DNA from: Pirellulaceae bacterium
GTDB lineage: Bacteria; Planctomycetota; Planctomycetia; Pirellulales; Pirellulaceae
Assembly (NCBI GenBank): GCA_030744095.1
Contig: JASLRF010000098.1
Span: 1 to 7,352 of the forward strand
Length of the DNA stretch: 7,352 nucleotides
Reading direction: 5' to 3'
In this document: positions 1 through 6,317 of the stretch, piece by piece
Layout: every line of letters begins with the position of its first letter
How positions within the stretch are numbered: the stretch's first letter is position 1
Notes under the pieces: generated by a model
Told to the model about the DNA's origin: nothing
What the model saw: only the letters and a program-made list of their open reading frames with translations
The model's database searches: none
Position numbers and translations under genes: made by a program

Positions 1-711
1 GTCGTAGCTGGAGACGACGCGGCCGCCGGGCGGAACAACGAGGAACTCTGCGTCGTCCCACTGCCCATCGACAAACCGCTGGATCAGCGAAAGATCGCCC
101 TGCATTTTCTCGAATTCCCAGCCCTTTTCTCTCGCTTCATCGCGGGTATGTTGTTCAAAGCTGTCGTCCGGCTCGATTCCCATCTCGATGAATGTCAGCT
201 GACCGTAGTTTCGGGTACGGTCGCCTAGTTGTTCGTAGAGGAATTTGGCGTTGTCCTCGCCATACTTGGCAACCATTTCTTCGTAGCTCATGTCCATGCC
301 GCTCTGTTCTTGGATCGAGAGTTGTCGCAGCTCGCCCCGGTCGTTGCGTTCGATCCATCCGGTACTCTTGAAATAAACGCCCGTGTGCGCGTCGAAATAA
401 TCAAGATATCGCTGCTTGCTGCCAAGGAATAACGTGATGCAATCATGTGCCCGCGGCACGACAATCGGAACGGAACGGGCCTGCAGCCCGACCACCCCGT
501 TGTTACATATTCCGTAGCCGAAAAGGACAGCGTCGTAGTTCGTTTCGTCGACTTGTTGAAGTGCGGTCTGAAGGCGCTCATGCATACCCGCAGTGCCGAT
601 ATCGTGCAGACCTTTCGGCAAAAACTCGATATCTACCCGGTTCTGAGAACGAGCGACAGCGGCGCACATCTCTCGATAGAAGATCTCGCAGCTAATCAAC
701 TTCAATCGCAC
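1..711 (-). CDS. DUF1638 domain protein (3' end beyond the left edge)
   Basis: The minus strand is open from a GTG at 711-709 to the left edge: 237 codons without a stop. The protein starts [16 protein letters not shown] and continues with LPKGLHDIG (residues 31-39), a [14 protein letters not shown] segment (59-72), [13 protein letters not shown] (85-97), TGWIERN (117-123) and a tail with VVPPGGRVV (225-233). This order is what I recall of DUF1638 proteins, with conserved cysteines here at C8, C69 and C91 (the last in AHDC). The usual family length is about 230-260 residues, so only a few codons are probably missing. The molecular function of the family is not established. Members often lie beside corrinoid methyltransferase genes and have been suspected of a role in C1 or cobalamin chemistry; for this gene that is inference. 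A purine run, GGGGGGAAG (722-714), precedes the GTG; a TTG at 705 is an alternative start with better spacing. It is divergently oriented to the radical SAM gene. Confidence 0.85.
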   Translation of the reverse strand, partial: MRLKLISCEIFYREMCAAVARSQNRVDIEFLPKGLHDIGTAGMHERLQTALQQVDETNYDAVLFGYGICNNGVVGLQARSVPIVVPRAHDCITLFLGSKQRYLDYFDAHTGVYFKSTGWIERNDRGELRQLSIQEQSGMDMSYEEMVAKYGEDNAKFLYEQLGDRTRNYGQLTFIEMGIEPDDSFEQHTRDEAREKGWEFEKMQGDLSLIQRFVDGQWDDAEFLVVPPGGRVVSSYD

Positions 712-795
712 AACTTCCCCCCAGTTTGTAGTAATCAGAATATAGTTTATCCTGTTTTAGCGCTGAGACCAACTCTCTGACAACGTTGAAACCAC
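712..795. promoter_or_regulatory. Divergent intergenic region, presumed promoters both ways
   Basis: These 84 bases separate two divergent starts (GTG at 711 minus, GTG at 796 plus), so they should hold both promoters. The stretch is clearly AT-richer than the flanking genes around 728-770. For the plus strand a TTTGTA...TATCCT pair with a 17-base spacer is possible. For the minus strand TTGTCA with a CTAAAA or TAAAAC at 17-18 bases, or an isolated TATATT, can be read. None is close enough to consensus to call a specific box. No clear operator palindrome is visible. Confidence 0.4.
714..722 (-). promoter_or_regulatory. Ribosome binding site of the DUF1638 gene
   Basis: On the minus strand GGGGGGAAG lies just upstream of the proposed GTG start at 711. 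The spacing is short if measured from AAG (2 bases) but acceptable from the G run (5 bases). It would be 8 bases from AAG to the in-frame TTG at 705, so this site narrows the start to these two codons without deciding between them. The family's usual N-terminus, with a few residues before LISCE, slightly favours GTG. Confidence 0.45.
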
Positions 796-2031
796 GTGCG
801 CCCATTTTCATTACTCATCAAGCCCGCTTCTGCCGACTGTAATCTCCGCTGTGAGTATTGCTTCTATCTGGAAAAGAGCCTTCTCTATCCAGACTCCAGA
901 CGCCACCGCATGTCAGAGGCAGTTCTTGAGCGGATGATCAGGAGCTACATGGCTACTGATCAAGCCACTTACTGCTTCGCCTGGCAAGGGGGCGAGCCAA
1001 CATTGATGGGCTTGGACTTCTTTTGCAGGGTCACCGAATTACAACAACGGTGCGGAGCAGCCGGCTCGGTGGTTAGCAACGGCCTGCAAACAAACGCCAC
1101 GCTGATCGATGACGCGCTGGCCAGGCACATTGGCCGATATCATTTCCTCGTGGGGTGCAGTCTCGATGGCCCGCCCGCGATCCACGATCATTATCGACGC
1201 GGCATCCGCGGCGGCCCTTCGCACGAAGACGTGCTGCGCGGTATTCGTGTGCTCCAGCGCCATCACGTCGAATTCAACATCCTGGTTTTGGTCAGCCAGT
1301 CAAATGTGCATCGCGCGCCGGAGGTCTACCGATATCTGACCGAACAGGGGTTTCTTCATCAGCAGTATGTTCCCTGTGTGGAATTCGAGCCGGATGGAAC
1401 GCTCAAGCCGTTCGCCATCGACGGCGAGCAGTGGGGCGAGTTCATGTGCGAGTTGTTTGACCTGTGGTACCGCAACGACGCCTTTCATGTCTCCATACGC
1501 AACTTTGACGAGATGCTTCTTAAGCTGGTCGATGGAGTGAGCAACGTCTGTACGATGGGGCGGAACTGCTGCAAGTACTTCGTTGTCGAGTACAACGGGG
1601 ACATCTATCCTTGCGATTTCTTCGTGCAGTCGGAACTCAGACTCGGCAACGTCCACGATACGTCATGGGGAGATGCGCTGGCTTCGCAAACCTATTGCGA
1701 TTTCGGCGCGCAGAAATGCCAGTGGAACGACGCGTGTGACGAGTGCGACTGCCTGGATCTCTGTAACGGAGACTGTCTCAAGTTTCGCACCTACGGACGC
1801 GCGTCGCCCCGGAACCTCAGCAGGCTCTGCGCTGGATGGCAACGGTTCGTTCGGCACACACGCGAACGTCTCGAGAAACTGGGGCAAGAGGTCCGCAGGC
1901 GACGTATCGAGGAGCAACGTCTGATGCGCCGAAGCCAAACAGCGGCCAGTTCGCAGCGCGGCTTGGTTAGACGCAACGGTCCTTGCCCCTGTGGCAGCGG
2001 CCAGAAATTCAAAAAGTGTTGCGGACGCTGA
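796..2031 (+). CDS. Radical SAM/SPASM protein, anaerobic sulfatase maturase type, with SEC-C tail
   Basis: 411 residues from a GTG start; the N-terminus MRPFSLLIKPASADCNLRC is typical of anaerobic sulfatase-maturating enzymes (anSME). These cytoplasmic enzymes oxidise the active-site Cys or Ser of a sulfatase to formylglycine. The radical SAM cluster motif CX3CX2C is C15/C19/C22, and GGEP (65-68) is the SAM-binding loop. The SPASM region has C252, C258, C273, C314, C317, C323, C327 and C345. Their spacings equal those I recall for the two auxiliary [4Fe-4S] clusters of Clostridium perfringens anSME, shifted by three residues. D274, after C273 in YPCDFF, matches its catalytic aspartate. After a basic, probably helical linker (about 352-382) comes a SEC-C zinc motif, CXCX8CC (C397, C399, C408, C409), as at the end of SecA. 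That tail may bind a chaperone, SecB or the substrate (inference). No sulfatase is visible in the window, so the substrate is unknown. The ribosome binding site is weak. Family call strong, exact substrate uncertain. Confidence 0.93.
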   Translation: MRPFSLLIKPASADCNLRCEYCFYLEKSLLYPDSRRHRMSEAVLERMIRSYMATDQATYCFAWQGGEPTLMGLDFFCRVTELQQRCGAAGSVVSNGLQTNATLIDDALARHIGRYHFLVGCSLDGPPAIHDHYRRGIRGGPSHEDVLRGIRVLQRHHVEFNILVLVSQSNVHRAPEVYRYLTEQGFLHQQYVPCVEFEPDGTLKPFAIDGEQWGEFMCELFDLWYRNDAFHVSIRNFDEMLLKLVDGVSNVCTMGRNCCKYFVVEYNGDIYPCDFFVQSELRLGNVHDTSWGDALASQTYCDFGAQKCQWNDACDECDCLDLCNGDCLKFRTYGRASPRNLSRLCAGWQRFVRHTRERLEKLGQEVRRRRIEEQRLMRRSQTAASSQRGLVRRNGPCPCGSGQKFKKCCGR

Positions 2032-2109
2032 AGGTCACAGCGGCAACGAGCAATGGCGAAACGCCCGTAGACACTACGGCACATGGACAGGCTGTGAGTC
2101 ACCCGTTGT

Positions 2110-2131
2110 GGGCCGGTCTCCCGACCGGCCC
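2110..2131. repeat. Perfect 9-bp hairpin, GGTC-TCCC-GACC type
   Basis: GGGCCGGTC (2110-2118) and its exact reverse complement GACCGGCCC (2123-2131) are separated by TCCC. This forms a strong stem 79 bases after the radical SAM gene's stop codon. No T run follows on either side, so it does not look like an intrinsic terminator. It could still protect a transcript 3' end or be a dispersed intergenic repeat. Confidence 0.8.
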
Positions 2132-2152
2132 GGGAAGGTCGCGTTGTAGTAC

Positions 2153-2175
2153 GGTCTCCCGACCTCCACGGTCGG
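2153..2175. repeat. Second copy of the GGTCTCCCGACC unit with an overlapping hairpin
   Basis: GGTCTCCCGACC recurs at 2153-2164, identical to the core of the neighbouring hairpin (2115-2126). Its GACC half can instead pair downstream: CCGACC (2159-2164) with GGTCGG (2170-2175) around TCCAC. The two folds exclude each other. Two copies of the same 12-mer within about 40 bases indicate a real repeat unit. Confidence 0.7.
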
Positions 2176-2351
2176 AAAGGTCAATCGGTGAGTCGTGATT
2201 CGCCACAATATCGCGTCTGCTCCTCCCCGGGTCGAGCAAAATCGACAACCGAGATTCAGTAAACCGTTAATCTAGACTTCTTTTATCTTGATTGATCGCA
2301 CAGTGTTCGGCAATAATTTCAGGTGTCCGTGTGTTGACGTACGTTGATTCC

Positions 2352-2364
2352 AAGAGAGAGAGGT
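2352..2364 (+). promoter_or_regulatory. Purine-rich ribosome binding site for the gene at 2372
   Basis: AAGAGAGAGAGGT lies 7 bases before the ATG at 2372. It supports this start over the internal ATG at residue 32. The same GA-repeat style appears before the gene at 4663. Confidence 0.6.
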
Positions 2365-2371
2365 AATTGTC

Positions 2372-2992
2372 ATGAGCCGCTCGAGTCAATGCGTGGTTGC
2401 AATTTACAAGAGACTAGCTGCGGCGAGAGACGCGACGCGCGCGATTGATCGCGGTGGAATACCGATGAAACTGGTCTCACTTGTCTCGACCAGCTGCCGG
2501 GCTGAGGCAGACGCCGACGGGCAATCTTACCAAAGCTACGACCATCTACCCACTATCTGTCCCCGCACGTGCGATGGTTCAATCCAGTGCGATTGGTCCG
2601 GTGCCTGTGTGCCGAAAATACTACAATTTGGCGACAACATGGAGAAGGACGCTGCCATTGGGGCTGGCGTGGGTGGACTCGCCGGTCTAGTTACCGGCGC
2701 AGGCGTGCTGACGGTTGCCAACGGAGAATCTACCGTTTTCTTAGCACCAATCATGGCCGCGACTGGCATCGTCGGAGCGCTGCTGGGCGCGATGCTCGGT
2801 TGGGGAGTGCATGGAGAGCACCTTGCTTGGTACGAACAAAAAGTGCGGGCGGGCGGTGCACTATTGCTAGTGCATGGCGATCCGTTGGAGGTTGCCAGGG
2901 CAAATGGGATCTTGCGAGACACCCACCCCGCGGAGTTACACATGCACGCCGAAACGAGCGCTGATGCCTACGAGCTTGACCCGGTAGAGTGA
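2372..2992 (+). CDS. Small membrane protein, general stress protein 17M / low-temperature-induced type
   Basis: 206 residues. The N-terminal part (about 7-40: CVVAIYKRLAAARDATRAI..., GGIPMKLVSLVS) resembles the ferredoxin-like domain of general-stress-protein-17M proteins. Residues 85-115 (QFGDNMEKDAAIGAGVGG onward) and 122-146 form two glycine-rich helices that probably span the membrane. The following soluble part, YEQKVRAGGALLLVHGDPLEVARA (154-177), ends with ELHMHAETSADAYELDPVE. This layout is common in cyanobacteria and planctomycetes, where such proteins are linked to stress or cold induction; the biochemical role is unknown. The oddity is residues about 47-82: where I expect the N-domain to pass almost directly to LQFGD, there is an extra stretch with C63, C67, C73 and C79 (CX3CX5CX5C). 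It is in frame and stop-free. The gene appears to be a single unit; the next gene starts 153 bases downstream. Confidence 0.75.
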   Translation: MSRSSQCVVAIYKRLAAARDATRAIDRGGIPMKLVSLVSTSCRAEADADGQSYQSYDHLPTICPRTCDGSIQCDWSGACVPKILQFGDNMEKDAAIGAGVGGLAGLVTGAGVLTVANGESTVFLAPIMAATGIVGALLGAMLGWGVHGEHLAWYEQKVRAGGALLLVHGDPLEVARANGILRDTHPAELHMHAETSADAYELDPVE

Positions 2993-3127
2993 AGCGTTTC
3001 GATTGTCTTGCACCATGGAGCCGGGAGCTGTTCGAGGAAGACGCGGATCACCAAGCGCTGGAGACAGTTACGTTGACAATCAGACGTATCTGCGCTCCGT
3101 CTATCAACATTGTCGCCACCAACTTTT

Positions 3128-3138
3128 GGAAAGAAGAG
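3128..3138 (+). promoter_or_regulatory. Ribosome binding site that fixes the start at 3146
   Basis: GGAAAGAAGAG ends 7 bases before the ATG at 3146. An upstream in-frame TTG at 3110 would add 12 residues ahead of an otherwise normal signal peptide and has no such site, so the ATG is preferred. Confidence 0.6.
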
Positions 3139-3145
3139 ACATACA

Positions 3146-4435
3146 ATGAACTGGAAGCTGACTATTCTGTTGCTGACCATTCTCACCATCTCCAGAGCGC
3201 CGTCATTTGGCGCGGACGGTTTTGTTCCCCTATTTGACGGCAAAACGCTTGAGGGTTGGAATCCGCTTCCCGGCGGAACATGGGAGGTTACCGACGGCGT
3301 CATTGTGGGAAGCCAGGCCAATACGGAAAAACGCCATGGCATGTTGTTGTCCGAGAAACAGTACGGCGATTTCGTCGTCCGCCTGCAATACAAATCTCTC
3401 GAAGGCAACAGCGGCCTTTATTTTCGCGTTCAGAAGATCGATCACGCTGTCTCGGTGAAAGGCTTTCAGGCCGAGATCGATGCTGGTGGCAACGACGTCG
3501 GCGGCTTGTATGAAACCCTGGGTCGTGCATGGGTCGTGCAGCCAAAGCCGGAGGACGTGAAGAAGTTCTACAAGAACAAAGACTGGAACAAAATGACGGT
3601 CACGGCCATAGGTGGCAACGTGACGGTGACCGTCAACGGCGTCAAGACTGCCGAACTGAAGAACGACCCAGGCGTGCGCAAGGGCTATTTCGGTATGCAA
3701 CTTCACGGCGGTCAGAAGATGCACGTGATGTTCAAAGATATTGAGATCAAGGTACTGTCCGGCTCGGTGCAGCCGGTGATAAGCGAGAAGATTCACGACA
3801 CATCGCGGCCGCTGCCCAAGATCGTCACGCCCAAAAGCCTAGCGTCACTGGGGGAATCTCGCAAACCACCCCAAGAAGCCGTCGTGTTGTTCGACGGAAC
3901 CAATCTGGATCAGTGGCAAGGTGGCCCATGGACGATCAAGGACGGAAACATGGAAACGGTCAAGGGCGACGTGATGACCAGAGAGGCGTTTGGCGACTGC
4001 CGATTGCACGTCGAATGGCGTGTTGCCGATCCGGACAGCCACGGCAACAGCGGAGTCTATCTGATGAATCTGTACGAAGTGCAGATCTTTAACTCGCACA
4101 ATAATCGCGCCGCGATCTATGCGGATGGCCAGGCGGCTGCGATCTATGGTCAGTACCCTCCTCTTGTAAATGCCTGTCGTCCGCCGGGCGAGTGGGAGGT
4201 TTTCGACATCACTTTTCATGGACCTCGTTTTGATGTGTCAGGCAAGTTGACCGAACCAGCGAGGGTCAGCCTGCTTCACAATGGCATCTTGGTGCAAAAT
4301 GACGTCTCCCTGACCGGGCCGACGCTCCACAAGCGACGACCGCTCTACAAGCAACATGCGGATAAGCTGCCGTTCTACCTGCAGCACCACGGCGACCGAT
4401 TGCAGTTTCGCAACATCTGGGTCGTGGGACTGTAG
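3146..4435 (+). CDS. Secreted protein with two DUF1080 (3-keto-disaccharide hydrolase) domains
   Basis: 429 residues from the ATG. Residues 1 to about 22 are a Sec signal peptide (MNWKLTILLLTILTISRAPSFG, cleavage near FG/AD), so it acts outside the cytoplasm. Domain 1 (about 26-204) has FVPLFDGKTLEGW, then GNSGLYFR (88-95), FQAEID (107-112) and a closing KDIEIKVL. Domain 2 (about 246-428) repeats the plan: VVLFDGTNLDQW, GNSGVYLM (300-307), YEVQIFNS (310-317), ending LQFRNIWVVGL. These are hallmarks of the DUF1080 family, a concanavalin-like beta-sandwich abundant in Planctomycetes and Bacteroidetes. Some members are described as 3-keto-disaccharide hydrolases, acting after a C3-oxidising dehydrogenase; whether this one does so is inference. 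The two domains differ a lot, so this is an old duplication or fusion, joined by a Pro/Lys-rich linker (about 205-245). No oxidoreductase partner is in the window. The next gene starts 227 bases later, so co-transcription is doubtful. Confidence 0.88.
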   Translation: MNWKLTILLLTILTISRAPSFGADGFVPLFDGKTLEGWNPLPGGTWEVTDGVIVGSQANTEKRHGMLLSEKQYGDFVVRLQYKSLEGNSGLYFRVQKIDHAVSVKGFQAEIDAGGNDVGGLYETLGRAWVVQPKPEDVKKFYKNKDWNKMTVTAIGGNVTVTVNGVKTAELKNDPGVRKGYFGMQLHGGQKMHVMFKDIEIKVLSGSVQPVISEKIHDTSRPLPKIVTPKSLASLGESRKPPQEAVVLFDGTNLDQWQGGPWTIKDGNMETVKGDVMTREAFGDCRLHVEWRVADPDSHGNSGVYLMNLYEVQIFNSHNNRAAIYADGQAAAIYGQYPPLVNACRPPGEWEVFDITFHGPRFDVSGKLTEPARVSLLHNGILVQNDVSLTGPTLHKRRPLYKQHADKLPFYLQHHGDRLQFRNIWVVGL

Positions 4436-4573
4436 GCCAGATCGTACGAACCATCGGCCAAGATCAATCCTACACGACGTGTGTGAGGGGCGTTGAATCA
4501 ATAATTGCCGTATAGTCATTGTTCGCTGCTATCTCCGCGAACATTACGCCAACTTCGCCGAGCGAGCAGTGAT

Positions 4574-4579
4574 TATAAT
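4574..4579 (+). promoter_or_regulatory. Candidate -10 box upstream of the dimethylformamidase-like gene
   Basis: A perfect TATAAT lies in an AT-rich patch of the 227-bp gap between the DUF1080 gene and the gene at 4663. No good -35 is found 16-18 bases upstream (AACTTC is the nearest). If used, it gives a leader of about 75 bases that contains the small palindrome at 4600-4615. Confidence 0.3.
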
Positions 4580-4599
4580 TGATGTGCCAGTCCTAAGCC

Positions 4600-4615
4600 A
4601 CGGACGAACGTCCGT
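4600..4615. repeat. Small palindrome in the leader of the gene at 4663
   Basis: ACGGAC (4600-4605) and GTCCGT (4610-4615) form a 6-bp stem around GAAC. It sits just downstream of the candidate -10 box, where an operator or a leader hairpin would act. A stem this short can arise by chance. Confidence 0.35.
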
Positions 4616-4662
4616 CGCGCGACCATCGCCAAAACGTTTGCCAGCCAAACAGAGAGAGCAAC

Positions 4663-6219
4663 GTGACTCCAAATAACACCTCGGACTCACCAGGTCAGAT
4701 AGACCGTCGTAGTGTACTCAAAGGGAGCGTGGCAACTTCGCTGGCGTTGATGGCCGGTTCATCGGTGACGGCGAGTCGCGCCAACGGCGATGGTGCCGAG
4801 CGAGATCCAACGCTGATCCAGCGAGAAAACGAACAACCAGGTTCGAGGGACTGGCAACTGACACGCGTTCGACTCGATAGCAACAAGTTCCGGTCACCTT
4901 GGATCGAAGGATACTGCTCGAAACAAAGTGTCGCAGCCGGCGAGTCGATCGACATCATGGTTTCCACCGATCCTGTCCAGGATTTTAAGATCGAGATCTT
5001 TCGCACCGGCTTCTACGGCGGTCGTGGCGCACGATTGATGAAAACAGTTGGCCCGTTCAAGGGAAGAAAACAGCCAGTGCCGGCGATCGGAAAAAAGAAC
5101 CTGCTCCAGTGTCGGTGGCAACCGTGTGTGTCATTGACCATTCCAAAGGATTGGACCAGCGGTGTCTATCTGGGACGTTTGACAACAACAACTGACGTCA
5201 CTGGTCACGGGTATTGGCAAAGCTACGTCGTCTTCATCGTCCGCGACGACCGTCCAGCCGATATTCTGTTCCAATGCTCCGACAACACCTGGCAGGCATA
5301 CAATCGTTGGCCAAACAACTACTCGGTCTACACTCATCCCAAGGGCAACCAAGGACCATGGGCCGACGTCAGTTTCGATCGACCCTATGCAAAGTACGCA
5401 CAGATTTACGAAAACCCGCAGTCTGTCGGGTCCGGCGAATGGCTTTGTTTCGAATTCCCTTTTGCCTACTGGCTGGAAAAGCATGGCTACGACGTCACGT
5501 ACTGCTCGAACAGCGACATGCTAACACCGGATCGCGGCTTGAAATGCAAATCGTTCCTGAGTGTCGGCCACGACGAATACTGGAACATTCGGCAGTACGA
5601 GAGTGTCGTGAAGATGCGCGACGAGAGCGTCAACTTGCTGTTCTTCTCCGGCAACTCAGTATGCTGGGTGACGCCGTACCGAGATAGCTACGATGGGCGC
5701 CCAAACCGCATTATGTTTCGTGGTGGACCCTATGGCGGCGATCATCGATATGCCGTCGAACGCGAACGAGACCACGGCCCATTTCCACATCGCGGGCCCG
5801 ACGAAGGATACTTGATGGGCTCACGCAATGTCTCGCCCGTCAATGGCGGTGGCGACTGGGTTGTCGAGAAGCCAGATCATTGGATCTTTGCGGGGACAGA
5901 TATGAAGAAAGGGGATGCGATTCCCGGACTGATCGGCTGGGAGTACCACGGCGATCCACCCGCGGATATCCCCGGCTTGGAAGTCGTTGCCAAGGGCATC
6001 GCCCTGCAAGGCGGTGTGAATCCACAAAACTGGACAGCAACCATATATCCCGGCCCAAAAGACAATTTCGTTTTCAATGCTTCAACGATCTTTTGGTGTC
6101 AAGACTTGTCCCACCCACCGGGACATATGCTTCCCTGGTCGCATTGGTCCCGACCACATGGTCCCGATGAACGCGTGCAACGAATCACGCAGAACGTGCT
6201 ACAGCGAGCGATCACTTAG
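4663..6219 (+). CDS. Tat-exported N,N-dimethylformamidase large-subunit-like protein
   Basis: 518 residues from a GTG start, with a purine run AGAGAGAG 4 bases upstream. A twin-arginine signal is clear: RRSVLK at 15-20, a hydrophobic stretch to about 35, and a likely cut after A40, so the protein is exported folded, often with a cofactor. The rest matches the large (beta) subunit family of N,N-dimethylformamidase: FRTGFYGGRGARL (113-125), SGVYLGRL (166-173), FIVRDDRPADILF (191-203), TWQAYNRW (209-216), YDVTY (276-280), GHDEYW (302-307), FFSGN (327-331) and DHWIFAGTDM (405-414). The characterised enzyme hydrolyses dimethylformamide to dimethylamine and formate with an iron held by two Tyr and one Glu. 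Y213 and E305 are possible ligands here, but I cannot align them with certainty. No small subunit is present, and the length is shorter than the roughly 760 residues of the true large subunit. The substrate may therefore be another amide. It converges with the minus-strand gene that follows. Confidence 0.87.
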   Translation: MTPNNTSDSPGQIDRRSVLKGSVATSLALMAGSSVTASRANGDGAERDPTLIQRENEQPGSRDWQLTRVRLDSNKFRSPWIEGYCSKQSVAAGESIDIMVSTDPVQDFKIEIFRTGFYGGRGARLMKTVGPFKGRKQPVPAIGKKNLLQCRWQPCVSLTIPKDWTSGVYLGRLTTTTDVTGHGYWQSYVVFIVRDDRPADILFQCSDNTWQAYNRWPNNYSVYTHPKGNQGPWADVSFDRPYAKYAQIYENPQSVGSGEWLCFEFPFAYWLEKHGYDVTYCSNSDMLTPDRGLKCKSFLSVGHDEYWNIRQYESVVKMRDESVNLLFFSGNSVCWVTPYRDSYDGRPNRIMFRGGPYGGDHRYAVERERDHGPFPHRGPDEGYLMGSRNVSPVNGGGDWVVEKPDHWIFAGTDMKKGDAIPGLIGWEYHGDPPADIPGLEVVAKGIALQGGVNPQNWTATIYPGPKDNFVFNASTIFWCQDLSHPPGHMLPWSHWSRPHGPDERVQRITQNVLQRAIT

Positions 6220-6235
6220 CAGTGCTCGATCATTT

Positions 6236-6292
6236 ATTGTCATCTTTCGCTCCGCGAAAGCACGTTCCTTTCGCGGAGCGAAAGGCGACTAT
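6236..6292. repeat. Large palindrome between convergent genes (CTTTCGC...GCGAAAG repeat)
   Basis: CTTTCGCTCCGCGAAAG (6244-6260) is followed after 7 bases by its exact reverse complement CTTTCGCGGAGCGAAAG (6268-6284). Pairing continues outward imperfectly (6236-6243 with 6285-6292). Each 17-base arm is itself a 7-bp hairpin with a 3-base loop. It lies between two converging genes, 17 bases after the stop at 6219 and 26 before the stop at 6318, so it may end or stabilise both transcripts. There is no U run. I recall nearly identical intergenic repeats in Pirellula-like planctomycetes (from memory, not searched). Confidence 0.85.
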
Positions 6293-6317
6293 CGGACAGT
6301 AATTCCTCGAACGATCC

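Larger units (their letters stand above)
2032..2371. other. 340-bp intergenic region with hairpin repeats and a leader
   Basis: No credible gene lies here. The left half carries GC-rich hairpins (2110-2175, listed separately) flanked by a 7-base direct repeat, GTGAGTC, at 2094-2100 and 2188-2194. The right half (about 2240-2371) is AT-richer and should contain the promoter and leader of the membrane protein gene at 2372. A weak pair TTGATT (2288-2293) and AATAAT (2312-2317), 18 bases apart, is the best sigma-70-like reading, but it is not convincing. Confidence 0.6.

Noticed and set aside
445..780. Plus-strand ORF of 111 codons over the 5' part of the DUF1638 gene
   Set aside because: It is antisense to a reading frame with clear family motifs, has no recognisable domain and ends in the divergent intergenic region.
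2110..2131. Intrinsic terminator after the radical SAM gene
   Set aside because: The stem is strong, but no T run follows, so it is kept as a repeat or hairpin only.
2500..2640. Compensated frameshift as the cause of the odd segment in the stress-type protein
   Set aside because: Reading the other two frames through this segment gives nothing closer to the family, so an in-frame insertion is simpler.
3073..3078. Perfect -35 hexamer TTGACA upstream of the DUF1080 gene
   Set aside because: No acceptable -10 lies 16-18 bases downstream (TCCGTC at 17); the nearest AT-containing hexamers, TCTATC and TATCAA, are 21-23 bases away.
3110..3145. TTG start at 3110 for the DUF1080 protein
   Set aside because: It would put 12 residues before a normal Sec signal peptide; the ATG at 3146 has a purine-rich site at 7 bases.
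2989..3237. Short ORF starting over the stop of the membrane protein gene (82 codons)
   Set aside because: It runs into the signal peptide region of the DUF1080 gene in another frame, has no family resemblance and no ribosome binding site apart from the coding sequence.
3230..3796. Minus-strand ORF of 188 codons
   Set aside because: It is antisense to the first DUF1080 domain, whose motifs make the plus frame the real one; the minus product has no recognisable features.
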